A stretch of 64,000 bases of DNA from Flavobacterium pectinovorum (GCF_900142715.1 NZ_FRBX01000006.1:248001-312000), one strand, 5' to 3'. Counted from the first letter of the stretch, positions 46,321-55,764 are shown. The notes: generated from the letters alone by a model not told the origin. Translations and numbers: made by a program.

Positions 46321-46650
46321 ATGAACTGGATTTTATTAATTATTGCCGGACTTTTTGAAGTTGGATTTGCATCTTGTTTGGGTAAAGCCAAAGAAACAAC
46401 CGGAATTTTGTCAACGTATTGGATGGCTGGTTTTTTTGTTTGCCTTACTATCAGCATGGTTTTATTGTACAAAGCAACGCAGGTTTTGCCAATAGGAACT
46501 GCTTATGCTGTTTGGACGGGAATAGGCGCTGTTGGAACTGTTTTGGTTGGAATTTTTATCTTTAAAGAACCTGCGACTTTCTGGAGAATTTTCTTTCTTT
46601 CAACATTAATTGCTTCAATTATTGGGTTGAAATTTGTTTCTAGTCATTAA
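46321..46650 (+). CDS. Small multidrug resistance family exporter (SugE/Gdx-like)
   Basis: A 109-residue, four-helix SMR protein. It has the essential membrane-embedded E13 (AGLFEVGFAS) and the conserved loop GTAYAVWTGIGAVGTVLVGI; Lys-rich linkers follow the positive-inside pattern. SMR proteins work as dimers exchanging protons for cations; the SugE/Gdx branch exports guanidinium, the EmrE branch drugs. The AGLFEV start favours the SugE branch, but I cannot settle this. No guanidine riboswitch is recognisable in the 178 bases upstream. A single gene, divergent from the MMPL gene. Confidence 0.85.
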   Translation: MNWILLIIAGLFEVGFASCLGKAKETTGILSTYWMAGFFVCLTISMVLLYKATQVLPIGTAYAVWTGIGAVGTVLVGIFIFKEPATFWRIFFLSTLIASIIGLKFVSSH

Positions 46651-46669
46651 TTTTGGAACGCGGATGACG

Positions 46670-46807
46670 CGGATGAAACGGATTTACGCAGATTAATTAA
46701 TTCGTGAATTCGTGGCAAAAAAACACGCAGATTTAAGCAGATGATTTTATTTATTGAAAATAGAAAAATACTATAAAAAAGAAATCGGCGTAAATCCGTT
46801 TCATCCG
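46670..46807. repeat. Inverted repeat with perfect 20-base arms
   Basis: CGGATGAAACGGATTTACGC at 46670-46689 is matched by its exact reverse complement at 46788-46807, with 98 bases between. The loop contains an ACGAATT-type motif (TTCGTGAATTCGTGGC). It fills most of the gap between the SMR and histidine kinase genes. Confidence 0.8.
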
Positions 46808-46869
46808 TAAAATCTGTGGGCAAAAAATATTTAGCTACTTTTACAAGATATTATAAAAAATAGGTTTTA

Positions 46870-47631
46870 ATGCAGGAAAACAATACCACCACTTTTATTT
46901 TTTTAGCGATTATTTTACTGCTAATTATCATCATTTGTTTTATGGTGTATCAATTAATGCAGTCTAAAAAAGCAAAAGAGGATGCTGAAAAAAGTTTTTA
47001 TGCACTCGAAATGAAGGTAAATGATTTGCAGTTAGAAACATTAGAGTCGAAACTGAATCCGCATTTGTTTAAGAATATTTTAAACTCGATTCAATCTCAT
47101 GCTTATCAAACTTATTTTGCCCTGGATAAATTGGCCAATGTTTTGGATTATATTTTATACGAAAGCAAAAAGAAATTTGTCACGGCAAAAGAAGAAATTG
47201 ATTTTGCGTTGAATCTTATCGAAATCAATAAAATTAAAATCAGTCCGCTTTTTGAGTTGAAGATAAAAACCAACATCAATAAAGAAGATAAATTATATGA
47301 ACAGCCTTTACTCGCGCCGCTAATTTCAATTGATTTAATTGAAAATGCTTTTAAACATGCTGATCTGCAAAGTGCCGATGCTTTTATTTCGGTAGTTTTT
47401 GAGTTCAAAGACAATGCTTTTTTTATGACAGTTTCGAATAAAATATCAGATAAAAAAGTACTAAAAAAAGAACGGGGCGGTTTAGGAAATGTTGCTTTAG
47501 AACATCGTTTGAGAATTATTTATAAGAATAATTTTAAACTTGAAAGATTTGTTGAAAACGATATTTATATTGCTCATCTAAAAATAGATTTACTTGAATA
47601 CAAAACTGAAATGCTTGCTACTGGACGATGA
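46870..47631 (+). CDS. LytS-type sensor histidine kinase
   Basis: A 253-residue kinase with one N-terminal membrane segment (TTFIFLAIILLLIIIICFMV), a short coiled coil, and the His_kinase domain with phospho-acceptor H65 in KLNPHLFKNILNSIQ. The ATP-binding part contains LIENAFKHA (N box) and a glycine-rich RGGLGNVALEHRL. There is almost no periplasmic domain, so the signal is probably sensed in the membrane or by a partner. It overlaps the LytTR regulator gene by 38 bases and so forms a two-component pair. Target genes are unknown; the downstream antiporter is a candidate. Confidence 0.87.
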   Translation: MQENNTTTFIFLAIILLLIIIICFMVYQLMQSKKAKEDAEKSFYALEMKVNDLQLETLESKLNPHLFKNILNSIQSHAYQTYFALDKLANVLDYILYESKKKFVTAKEEIDFALNLIEINKIKISPLFELKIKTNINKEDKLYEQPLLAPLISIDLIENAFKHADLQSADAFISVVFEFKDNAFFMTVSNKISDKKVLKKERGGLGNVALEHRLRIIYKNNFKLERFVENDIYIAHLKIDLLEYKTEMLATGR

Positions 47632-48313
47632 GTTGCCGGGTTTAACGTATCTCAAAATGCTTTGCGAACAAATTCATGAAATAGAAATCGTAAAAACATT
47701 TAATAATCCCGAGAAACTATTGGCGGAAATTCCGGATCTCGATTTTGATTTGTTAATTTCAGATATCGAAATGCCTGGAATTGATGGCTTGCATTTGGCG
47801 GAAATGATTCAGGATAAATTGGTTATTTTTTGCACGGCATATAAAGAGTATGCTGCCGAGGCATTTAATATTGATGCTGTAGATTATATTACTAAACCCG
47901 TAAAATTAGAACGTTTGCAAAAAGCAATCTCCAAAGCTTTTGAACGTTTTCATAAACCCGAGACAGCAAAGAAATTTATGCAGCTCAATACAGACAAGGG
48001 GAAAACTTTGTTATATTTTAATCAAATTCAATATGTCAAAACTGCGGCTAGTGATAGCCGTGATAAAACGGTTCTTTTAACAGATGGCAGTTTTATGAAT
48101 CTGAAAAACGTTAAATTTGATACCCTTTTGAATGAATTGCCCGATGCTGATTTCTGTCGCGTAAACAAAAAGGAAATTGTTGCTGTAAAAGCCATAAAAT
48201 TCTTCAATCATAACGAAATTGTTTTGCATCATTTAGATAAAAATGATAAAAACAGTACTTTAATTTTGAGCGAAACCTATCGATCTGACTTTTTGAAAAA
48301 GGTCAAAATCTAA
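47594..48313 (+). CDS. LytTR-family response regulator
   Basis: A 239-residue regulator with a receiver domain (acidic pocket DDE at 11-13, phospho-acceptor D57 in LLISDIEMPGIDGL, conserved Lys in DYITKPVK) and a C-terminal LytTR DNA-binding domain (about 135-239, with IQYVKTAASDSRDKTVLLTD and FCRVNKKEIVAVKAI). The natural start is TTG at 47594, which gives the expected KLKCLLLDDE; there is no in-frame ATG before the receiver domain. The start lies inside the kinase gene (38-base overlap). LytTR proteins bind paired direct repeats; I did not find a clear pair upstream of the antiporter gene. Confidence 0.87.
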   Translation: MNTKLKCLLLDDELPGLTYLKMLCEQIHEIEIVKTFNNPEKLLAEIPDLDFDLLISDIEMPGIDGLHLAEMIQDKLVIFCTAYKEYAAEAFNIDAVDYITKPVKLERLQKAISKAFERFHKPETAKKFMQLNTDKGKTLLYFNQIQYVKTAASDSRDKTVLLTDGSFMNLKNVKFDTLLNELPDADFCRVNKKEIVAVKAIKFFNHNEIVLHHLDKNDKNSTLILSETYRSDFLKKVKI

Positions 48314-48426
48314 CTTATTACAAAGTTTTTCAGACTTATTACATACATTGAAAATTAGCCTTAAATTTACTTTTTCAGGTAACTTTCACTTCTGATATTT
48401 GCACCAATAAATTAAAAAAACGAGTT

Positions 48427-50697
48427 ATGAATAATATTAAAAACTCTTTATTTTACGTTACTGTTATTGGTGGTTTCACAGCTTTAATATATTGGGTAAT
48501 TTCAAAAGGAGCTTCGCTTGAAGTAGGGCGGGGAATAGTTCAGAAAAAAATAGAAAGTAATCATTGGAATGATTTCCTGCATTCTATGATTGAAAACCTG
48601 CAGCATCCGCTGGCTATTTTACTGGCACAAATTGTCACTATTATTTTGGTAGCACGTTTGTTTGGATGGATTTTTAGAAAAATAGGGCAGCCATCCGTAA
48701 TTGGTGAGATGATTGCCGGAATTGTTTTAGGACCATCTTTGGTCGGGATGTATTTTCCTGAATTTTCAGCTCTTTTATTTCCAAAAGAATCATTAGGAAA
48801 CTTACAGTTTTTAAGCCAAATTGGTTTAATACTCTTCATGTTTGTTATTGGTATGGAACTGGATTTAAAAGTGCTTAAAAACAAGGCTCACGATGCTGTT
48901 GTAATTAGCCACGCAAGTATTGTTATTCCATTTGCATTGGGATTGACTTTGGCTTATTTTATCTATCATACTTTTGCTCCGGTTGGGGTAGAGTTTGCAT
49001 CTTTCGGATTATTTATGGGAATTGCCATGAGTATTACTGCTTTTCCGGTTTTGGCCAGAATTGTTCAGGAACGCGGAATGCAAAAAACAAAACTCGGAAC
49101 CATTGCCATAACCTGTGCCGCTGCAGATGATATTACTGCCTGGTGTATTCTGGCAGTAGTAATTGCCATTGTAAAAGCAGGTTCATTTACAAGTGCTTTA
49201 TACGTAATTGGTTTGGCAATTTTATACGTAATCGTAATGTTGAAAATAGTTCGTCCGTTCCTGAAACGTGTCGGAGATTTAAATTCGACTCGCGAAAGTT
49301 TGAATAAACCCGTAGTTGCTATCTTTTTTATAACACTTTTGTTCTCTTCTTATGTATCTGAATTAATTGGAATTCATGCTTTGTTCGGAGCATTTTTAGC
49401 AGGAGCAATCATGCCGGAAAACAATAAATTCAGAAATATTTTTATTGAAAAAGTTGAAGACGTTGCCATAATTGTTTTACTGCCATTGTTTTTTGTATTT
49501 ACAGGGTTGCGTACACAAATTGGGTTGTTAAACGATCCTTATTTATGGAAAGTTACTGCAGTAATCATTGCTGTGGCTGTGGCGGGGAAATTCTTTGGAA
49601 GTGCTTTGGCGGCCAAATTCGTTGGTCAAAACTGGAAAGACAGTCTGGCAATTGGCGCTTTAATGAACACCCGTGGTTTAATGGAATTGGTAGTTTTAAA
49701 TATCGGTTATGATTTAGGTGTTCTTTCTACAGAAATTTTTACCATGATGGTAATTATGGCTTTGGTCACTACTTTTATGACAGGACCTGCGTTAGATTTT
49801 ATTGGTTATATTTTTAAAGATAAAGTAACGGCAATTCCTGAAGAAATTGGAAATAAGAGTAAGTACAAGATTCTGCTTTCATTTGCAACTCCGGAAAGAG
49901 GAAAAAAGCTGTTGAAAATTGCAAATAGTTTGGTTAAAAAACAACCTGATAATTCTATTGTTGCGGCAATGCATTTGTCTTTAAGTACAGAAGTTCACTC
50001 GTTTGACGTAAAAGATCATGAACGCAAAATGCTGCTTCCGGTTATAGCAGAATCTGAACGTTTGAATCAAAATATGGTTAGTGTTTTTAAAGTAACAAAT
50101 GATATTGATACAGAAATTATCGATACGGCAAATCAGGGAGAATATGATTTATTACTGGTTGGTTTAGGACAATCTATTTTTGATGGAACCTTACTGGGTA
50201 AGATTCTTGGCTTTACAACCAGAATTGTAAATCCGGATCGTTTAATTGATAAGTTTACCGGAAAAGAAGGTTTGTTCGAAAATTCTCCTTTTGATGAAAG
50301 AACACGTCATATTATTGCTAAAACAAAAATGCCGGTTGGAATTTTTATTGATAAAGATCTCGAAGATGTGAATCAGATTTTTATGCCGATTTTTAGCAAA
50401 GAAGATTCATTTTTGATAGATTATGCCAAGAAGTTAATCAATAATAATGGCTCGCAAATTACGGTTCTGGATGCCAGTGGTGAAGTAAAAAATACCCGCG
50501 ACATTCAGGAAAGTATTCGCTCGATCGAACAAATTGCACCAAATCATATTATGATTATGCACGACAGAACAATTAAGAAAGAGTTTTTAGAAAGCCAAAA
50601 CTTAATGATTATTAGTTTAGACAGCTGGAAAAAATTAATAGAATCTCAAAGTACATGGCTAAATAATACACCTTCGGTTTTGATTTTGAGACCATAA
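48427..50697 (+). CDS. CPA2-family cation:proton antiporter with C-terminal USP-like domain
   Basis: A 756-residue membrane protein. An N-terminal segment is followed by about 12 helices of the KefB/NhaA-like fold (about 65-460), including GQPSVIGEMIAGIVLGPSLV and the ion-binding AADDITAWC. Later, LIGIHALFGAFLAGAIMP and MNTRGLMELVVLNIGYDLG are typical of Bacteroidota CPA2 antiporters. The final 280 residues are cytosolic with two universal-stress-like halves (KYKILLSFATPERGKKLLKI; LLLVGLGQSIFDGTLLGK). It should exchange Na+ or K+ for protons. It is preceded by the LytTR pair and followed by a strong terminator. Confidence 0.88.
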   Translation: MNNIKNSLFYVTVIGGFTALIYWVISKGASLEVGRGIVQKKIESNHWNDFLHSMIENLQHPLAILLAQIVTIILVARLFGWIFRKIGQPSVIGEMIAGIVLGPSLVGMYFPEFSALLFPKESLGNLQFLSQIGLILFMFVIGMELDLKVLKNKAHDAVVISHASIVIPFALGLTLAYFIYHTFAPVGVEFASFGLFMGIAMSITAFPVLARIVQERGMQKTKLGTIAITCAAADDITAWCILAVVIAIVKAGSFTSALYVIGLAILYVIVMLKIVRPFLKRVGDLNSTRESLNKPVVAIFFITLLFSSYVSELIGIHALFGAFLAGAIMPENNKFRNIFIEKVEDVAIIVLLPLFFVFTGLRTQIGLLNDPYLWKVTAVIIAVAVAGKFFGSALAAKFVGQNWKDSLAIGALMNTRGLMELVVLNIGYDLGVLSTEIFTMMVIMALVTTFMTGPALDFIGYIFKDKVTAIPEEIGNKSKYKILLSFATPERGKKLLKIANSLVKKQPDNSIVAAMHLSLSTEVHSFDVKDHERKMLLPVIAESERLNQNMVSVFKVTNDIDTEIIDTANQGEYDLLLVGLGQSIFDGTLLGKILGFTTRIVNPDRLIDKFTGKEGLFENSPFDERTRHIIAKTKMPVGIFIDKDLEDVNQIFMPIFSKEDSFLIDYAKKLINNNGSQITVLDASGEVKNTRDIQESIRSIEQIAPNHIMIMHDRTIKKEFLESQNLMIISLDSWKKLIESQSTWLNNTPSVLILRP

Positions 50698-50719
50698 TAC
50701 GAGAGGAAATTTTAAATAA

Positions 50720-50763
50720 AAAAATCCCAAATTCCAATTTTACGATTGGGGTTTGGGATTTTT
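50720..50763. terminator. Terminator after the antiporter gene
   Basis: AAAAATCCCAAA (50720-50731) pairs with TTTGGGATTTTT (50752-50763); an inner CCAAT/ATTGG stem extends it. It begins 22 bases after the stop. Confidence 0.8.
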
Positions 50764-50770
50764 CTTTTTC

Positions 50771-50803
50771 ATCTTTGTCAAAGTTTAAAACTTTGACAAA
50801 GAT
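50771..50803. repeat. 33-base palindrome, copy 3
   Basis: Identical to copy 2 at 43705: ATCTTTGTCAAAGTT, TAA, reverse complement. It sits immediately behind the antiporter terminator. Confidence 0.8.
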
Positions 50804-50864
50804 TTTATGGATATAGTTTAAAAAGATTGGTATTTGGAATTTAAAAAAGATTGAAATTTAAAAC

Positions 50865-53357
50865 CTAAAGTCCCAAATCAAGAACATAAGAAATCTTAAC
50901 TGCTATATTATCCTCAAATCTCATTAATTGATTTGGTCCGTAGCGGTAAAATCCGCCTAAACCAATCCCTTTGTAAATTTTGTTTAATTCAATTCCGGAT
51001 TCAAAAAAACCTTTGTTAAGTGTTTTATAAGTTGGCCCAACCTGTTGTTCCGGATGATCCATATTTCCCCATGCCATTCTGGTTACTAATACCAATGACG
51101 GACGAACTTTTCTTAATAATCTAATTCTATCAAAGCCATGTTTTACCTGAAACATAATATATTGACTAGAGAAGAACTCATTAAAATACATGGTTTCAAA
51201 ACTGTTTCTTCCGGCAAAAGTAATACGCTGTATAACCGTTTCTTTTGTTAAGTTGTTTGGAGCAGTATTGTATAAATGTGTTATTGGAACGTCGCCCATT
51301 GCATAACCTCCCTGCAGTAACAAGCTTGTTTTTTGGCCGTTTAGGTAATTCTTTTCGTATTCTGTTTTAAAATCTATTTTTCCAAAGGTAAAATCGTTTC
51401 CTAATACATTTGGCAATGATTGTGTGTACTGAAAAGTAAACCTCGGAAATCTTTTATCAGATTCGTTTCTGCCTGTTGGAGTTTGCATAAAATCACTAAA
51501 AGGCGCCCAAACAATAGACAACATCGCAGTTGTCATAATATAACTTGAGTATAATTTTCCGTTTAAATTAAAAAGATAATCAAACTTTGGCTCAACATAA
51601 TTTCTTGATAATTCCAGAACAGCTTCAGTTTTAGGAATTATTTTGGTTTGAAGATTGGTTTTCCAGGTCGTGTAGTGATAAAACGTACTAATGTTAATTG
51701 GCCGTGGATCATAAATTTTAAAAACACGTTTATCAACGGCAAAAACAGTACTTGCAATTTCTCTAATGTCATCAGTATAATAACCGTTTATCCAGGTATT
51801 TGTGTTTTTGTCTAATAAAGCTCCTCCGCCTAGACTGTATTTTACAACGCCATCTTTTGTTCCGTAAGCCGTGTAACCTTCAATTCTAAAACCTTTAGAA
51901 AAACGATCATTAGTGATTCCGCCAATACCCAATCTAAAACCTTCGTAATTATTGTAGCTTATTATTTTCTTTAAATCAAGATCAACAGGGCCAATTGGAA
52001 AATAACCATTGATGATTTTTCTTCCCGATCCCAGTCGTTTTTCTATTCTTTTACTGATAGAAAGACTGTCTAATAATTGATATGTTTTTTGACCCTTTAA
52101 ATCGAGACTGTCTTTTCGGTATTTGTTCCAGAAAGTTTCGGGCTGTTTGCTGGCATCATCCTTAATTTCAATATAAAGCGCTGGATTTTTTACTGATGGA
52201 TTATTGTTGTAGTGAATGTCAAAATTGTTGCTTTCAGAAAGGACATAAGTGAAGTCTGAAGCTACTTTTTTTCTCGGTTCATAATCTTCTTCGGCATCTG
52301 CATCAAACTGAATAGTTCCGCCTAAGATTTTTATATCCTCATCGTTTTTTCCTTTTACGATTTTAAAAGTTGTATTGCTTTGAAACCATAATTTTTCACT
52401 TGGAACATATTCAAATTCATGAATTCCGCTAATATCCAAAACGCCTTTTATTCGCATTACTGCTTTTGCTACAGCAAAATTTTCCTGATCGATATACAAA
52501 ACACCTTCAAGTCTGTTTGATCTTCTTTTTTTGTTTTTAAAGTAAATCATATAGGTATTTCTTCCTTTGATAGCTACAGTATCAAGGAGTTTGTAGCTGT
52601 AATCGGCAAGCGCATTGTTTGAAATCGGGCTTTCATGCTTAGTTTCAAACAATTCATATTTAGTGTCGTAAATAGAAATAGACTGCAAATTGAAAGCGAT
52701 GATTTCATAAATTGGCTGTTTAAAACCTGCCATTTTAGAACCCAGAATCGTTTCTTTCAGTTTATTATTTGCAAACTGATATTGTGATACTTTTTCGGTT
52801 TGAAACAAGTGCTGTTTGGTTATTATTTCCTTAAACTTATAATCAGAGGAATCTATGTTAATTTCTTTTTTATTGAAATCTTTATAAGCTGCAGAAGAAT
52901 CGATTCTACCGTCAATAGAATCCGGATTTGCCGTTACAATAAGTTTATTATAGGTTTTATATTCAAAGTTATTCAGCTTTTTTTGCGGATTGTTATTGTT
53001 TTTATTTGCAATTACTTTCCTTAAAATAGCCAAAGCAGGATTTTCGTTGGCAATTACAACTTCTTTTAAATTATCTGTTTTTTCAGAAAGTAAAACCGAA
53101 TAGAACTTTTTATTGTTTAATACCGTAATCGTTTTGGTAGTAAAACCAACATAAGAAACAGTAAAAGAAGGAATATTTGTAAGGGAATGAAGAACGAATT
53201 TCCCGTCGACGTCTGTAATAGTATTGTTATTGTCCGAAGTAGTAATTGTAGCGAAAGGAAGAGGTTTGTTTTTCGAGTCATTTACAATTCCGTTTATTTG
53301 AAATTGCGCCTGAATAGTAAGCGTGAAAAACAAAGTCAGTAAACAGAATAGCTTCAT
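50865..53357 (-). CDS. DUF5686 outer-membrane protein with carboxypeptidase-regulatory-like domain
   Basis: An 830-residue exported protein. It has a signal peptide (MKLFCLLTLFFTLTIQAQ), then a CarboxypepD_reg-like beta domain (FQINGIVNDSKNKPLPFATI to about residue 95), then the DUF5686 region with AILRKVIANKNNNNPQKKLN and a long beta-barrel-like C-terminal half ending in aromatic strands (VKISYVLDLGL, the final Leu as in outer-membrane barrels). DUF5686 proteins are Bacteroidota outer-membrane proteins of unknown role. An upstream ATG at 53468 would add 37 residues without a signal peptide, so 53357 is chosen. It is separated from frr by a terminator. Confidence 0.85.
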   Translation of the reverse strand: MKLFCLLTLFFTLTIQAQFQINGIVNDSKNKPLPFATITTSDNNNTITDVDGKFVLHSLTNIPSFTVSYVGFTTKTITVLNNKKFYSVLLSEKTDNLKEVVIANENPALAILRKVIANKNNNNPQKKLNNFEYKTYNKLIVTANPDSIDGRIDSSAAYKDFNKKEINIDSSDYKFKEIITKQHLFQTEKVSQYQFANNKLKETILGSKMAGFKQPIYEIIAFNLQSISIYDTKYELFETKHESPISNNALADYSYKLLDTVAIKGRNTYMIYFKNKKRRSNRLEGVLYIDQENFAVAKAVMRIKGVLDISGIHEFEYVPSEKLWFQSNTTFKIVKGKNDEDIKILGGTIQFDADAEEDYEPRKKVASDFTYVLSESNNFDIHYNNNPSVKNPALYIEIKDDASKQPETFWNKYRKDSLDLKGQKTYQLLDSLSISKRIEKRLGSGRKIINGYFPIGPVDLDLKKIISYNNYEGFRLGIGGITNDRFSKGFRIEGYTAYGTKDGVVKYSLGGGALLDKNTNTWINGYYTDDIREIASTVFAVDKRVFKIYDPRPINISTFYHYTTWKTNLQTKIIPKTEAVLELSRNYVEPKFDYLFNLNGKLYSSYIMTTAMLSIVWAPFSDFMQTPTGRNESDKRFPRFTFQYTQSLPNVLGNDFTFGKIDFKTEYEKNYLNGQKTSLLLQGGYAMGDVPITHLYNTAPNNLTKETVIQRITFAGRNSFETMYFNEFFSSQYIMFQVKHGFDRIRLLRKVRPSLVLVTRMAWGNMDHPEQQVGPTYKTLNKGFFESGIELNKIYKGIGLGGFYRYGPNQLMRFEDNIAVKISYVLDLGL

Positions 53358-53419
53358 ACAGAGAATTATAGTTGCAAAACGAAAACAATTAAATTTTGGT
53401 ATGCAAAAATAGCAATAAA

Positions 53420-53456
53420 AAAATCCGTCTAGTACAATTTTAACTAAACGGATTTT
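53420..53456 (-). terminator. Terminator of frr
   Basis: AAAATCCGT (53420-53428) pairs with ACGGATTTT (53448-53456), with an inner TAGT/ACTA stem; on the minus strand it ends in a run of seven T. It lies 18 bases after the frr stop. Confidence 0.75.
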
Positions 53457-53474
53457 AATTTGTTTCAAATAAAA

Positions 53475-54038
53475 TTAAACTTTCATGATTTCTGCTTCTT
53501 TAGCAGCCAATAACTCGTCAATTTTTTTGATAAAACTATTTGTTAAGGTCTGAACTTCTTCTTCTGCAGATTTGCAAACATCTTCTGAAGTTCCTTCTTT
53601 TTCTAATTTTTTGATATCAGTATTAGCATCTTTACGAGAGTTACGAATACCAATTTTAGCATCTTCAGCTTCAGCTTTTGCTTGTTTAGCCAAATCTCTA
53701 CGGCGTTCTTCTGTCAAAGGCGGTACGCTGATAATAATTACGTCACCATTATTCATTGGATTAAAGCCAATATTGGCAACCATAATTGCTTTTTCAATAA
53801 CCTGCAGCATATTTTTTTCAAAAGGCTGTAAAGTGATTGTTCTGGCATCAGGAACACTAATTTTAGATACTTGCGAAAGCGGTGTTGCAGATCCGTAATA
53901 ATCTACGAAAACGCTTCCCAACATTGCCGGAGAAGCTTTTCCAGCACGAATGTTTAAGAATTCTTTTTCTAAATGCGCAATCGAACCATTCATTGATTCT
54001 TCAGTACTTTCTAAAATAAAATCTATTTCTTCACTCAT
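53475..54038 (-). CDS. frr: Ribosome recycling factor
   Basis: A 187-residue protein that, with EF-G, splits the post-termination ribosome. It has the family's three-helix bundle and small domain: IRAGKASPAMLGSVFVDYYG, PLSQVSKISVPDARTITLQP, NPMNNGDVIIISVPPLTEER and RRDLAKQAKAEAEDAKIGIR are all recognisable. The length is normal. It lies downstream of pyrH on the same strand (153 bases), as in many bacteria; the gap holds only TAGATTTT-type simple repeats. Confidence 0.96.
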   Translation of the reverse strand: MSEEIDFILESTEESMNGSIAHLEKEFLNIRAGKASPAMLGSVFVDYYGSATPLSQVSKISVPDARTITLQPFEKNMLQVIEKAIMVANIGFNPMNNGDVIIISVPPLTEERRRDLAKQAKAEAEDAKIGIRNSRKDANTDIKKLEKEGTSEDVCKSAEEEVQTLTNSFIKKIDELLAAKEAEIMKV

Positions 54039-54191
54039 TTTTTTTAGATTTTTTAGATTTCTAGACGATTAGATTTTTAGGTTTCTAAAAAAGGCTTCGT
54101 CTAATTTACTAACTAATATGTTTTTGTTTTTTAATTTTTCTTAAAAAGATTACCAGAATTAAAAATTCTAATAATCTAATATCTAAGTAGT

Positions 54192-54899
54192 CTAAACATT
54201 CACTACAGTTCCGATATTTTCACCGTCGCAGATTTTCAAAAGGTTTCCAATTTTGTTCATGTCAAAAACAACGATTGGCAATTTGTTTTCCTGGCTTAAT
54301 GTAAAAGCAGTTGTATCCATTACGTTTAATCCTTTTTTCAAAACATCATCAAACGAAATAGTATCAAATTTCACTGCCGATGCATTTTTTTCGGGATCAG
54401 AATCATAAACACCATCAACACGTGTTCCTTTTAAGATAACATCTGCATTAATTTCGATTCCTCTTAAAACGGCAGCGGTATCAGTTGTAAAATATGGATT
54501 TCCGGTTCCGGCACCAAAAATTACGATTCTTCCTTTTTCAAGGTGACGATCTGCTCTTCTTTTAATGTATGGTTCTGCAATAGATTCCATTTTTAAAGCA
54601 GTCTGCAAACGTGTTTTCATTCCTTTGTCTTCAAGAGCACCCTGCAAAGCCATTCCGTTAATAACAGTAGCCAGCATACCCATATAATCGCCTTGTACTC
54701 TATCCATACCGGCACTTGCACCTGCAACGCCTCTAAAAATATTTCCTCCTCCTATAACAATAGCAATCTCTACTCCTTTATTGTGAATTTGCTTAATCTC
54801 TTCAGCATATTCGGCTAATCTTTTTGGGTCGATTCCGTATTGTAAATCACCCATTAAGGCTTCGCCACTTAGTTTTAGAAGAATTCTTTTATATTTCAT
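54192..54899 (-). CDS. pyrH: Uridylate kinase
   Basis: A 235-residue hexameric amino-acid-kinase-fold enzyme phosphorylating UMP to UDP. Motifs are KRILLKLSGEALMG at the start, IVIGGGNIFRG and MDRVQGDYMGMLATVINGMA, then FGAGTGNPYFTTDTAAVLRG and a C-terminal VFDMNKIGNLLKI. An upstream ATG would add MHKLTQQH, but the start MKYKRILLKL at 54899 fits the family. A -7 box (TATATTTG) lies 21 bases upstream. It is probably co-transcribed with frr. Confidence 0.96.
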   Translation of the reverse strand: MKYKRILLKLSGEALMGDLQYGIDPKRLAEYAEEIKQIHNKGVEIAIVIGGGNIFRGVAGASAGMDRVQGDYMGMLATVINGMALQGALEDKGMKTRLQTALKMESIAEPYIKRRADRHLEKGRIVIFGAGTGNPYFTTDTAAVLRGIEINADVILKGTRVDGVYDSDPEKNASAVKFDTISFDDVLKKGLNVMDTTAFTLSQENKLPIVVFDMNKIGNLLKICDGENIGTVVNV

Positions 54900-54920
54900 G
54901 TGTTGTTGCGTTAATTTGTG

Positions 54921-54928
54921 CAAATATA
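54921..54928 (-). promoter_or_regulatory. -7 element of pyrH
   Basis: Minus-strand TATATTTG matches TAnnTTTG exactly, 21 bases upstream of the pyrH start. It supports the start at 54899, because the longer ORF would begin within the leader. Confidence 0.5.
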
Positions 54929-55082
54929 GACATATTCTGATTTTTAAAAATAATGTTTTTAAAAAATTAATTTGTTCTTTTGAGTTTTAAGTTTAAGAAC
55001 ATTTATTTCTCTTCAATCTGATAAAAGTCATTCTTGCATCTTTTTAAAATTTGTATTTTTATCGTATCAAAACGAAAGAAAT

Positions 55083-55700
55083 ATGAAAAGTATTGTAGCC
55101 AAAGGATTATTCAACAGTCATTCTTATCCTGAGTACCGAAAATTAGTCACAGATTTATTATCACAAGGGAAATCAACCGGTAATGATCAATCAGAAAGTC
55201 TCACTCATTATACCAGTTTAAATGAAGCGAGAATGAACCGACTGGAAAAAACCATTAAAATTTCTGAAGACGTTATTTCGAAGCTGCAAAACTTAAACAA
55301 TCATTATATCTGGCTTGTAATTTCTGAAGGCTGGTGTGGCGATGCGGCACAAATACTTCCGATACTTAATAAAATGGCTTTGGCATCTGATAAAAAAATA
55401 GATCTCAAGATTGTTTTAAGAGATGAAAATGACGAATTAATGAGCCAGTATTTAACAAATGGAGGAAAAGCAATCCCGAAAGTAATTGTAATTTGTAAAG
55501 AAGCCGGAATTGTTCGTGCTGATTGGGGACCAAGACCAAAAGGCGCCTCCGAATTAATGATTAACTATAAAAAGGAATTTGGCGTAATTGATGAAAAAAT
55601 AAAAACCGATTTGCAATTGTGGTATTTGGCAGATAAAGGAATTTCTGTTCAGGAAGAACTGGTTCAGATTATGGAAAATATAAAATACAATAGGCTGTAA
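55083..55700 (+). CDS. Thioredoxin-like protein with WCGD motif
   Basis: A 205-residue cytosolic protein. A thioredoxin-fold segment (YIWLVISEGWCGDAAQILPI) carries WCGD in place of the WCxxC site, so only one cysteine remains and it cannot form the usual disulfide. The cis-Pro region is likely GKAIPKVIVI, and the tail is helical (LWYLADKGISVQEELVQIME). Such TlpA/thioredoxin-like single-Cys proteins are common in Bacteroidota; function unknown. There is no signal peptide. It is a single gene, divergent from pyrH. Confidence 0.8.
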   Translation: MKSIVAKGLFNSHSYPEYRKLVTDLLSQGKSTGNDQSESLTHYTSLNEARMNRLEKTIKISEDVISKLQNLNNHYIWLVISEGWCGDAAQILPILNKMALASDKKIDLKIVLRDENDELMSQYLTNGGKAIPKVIVICKEAGIVRADWGPRPKGASELMINYKKEFGVIDEKIKTDLQLWYLADKGISVQEELVQIMENIKYNRL

Positions 55701-55764
55701 AACTGTCTATTTTAGGTAATATATTGATAATTAATGTCGTACCATCATAAAATTTATTAAAATA

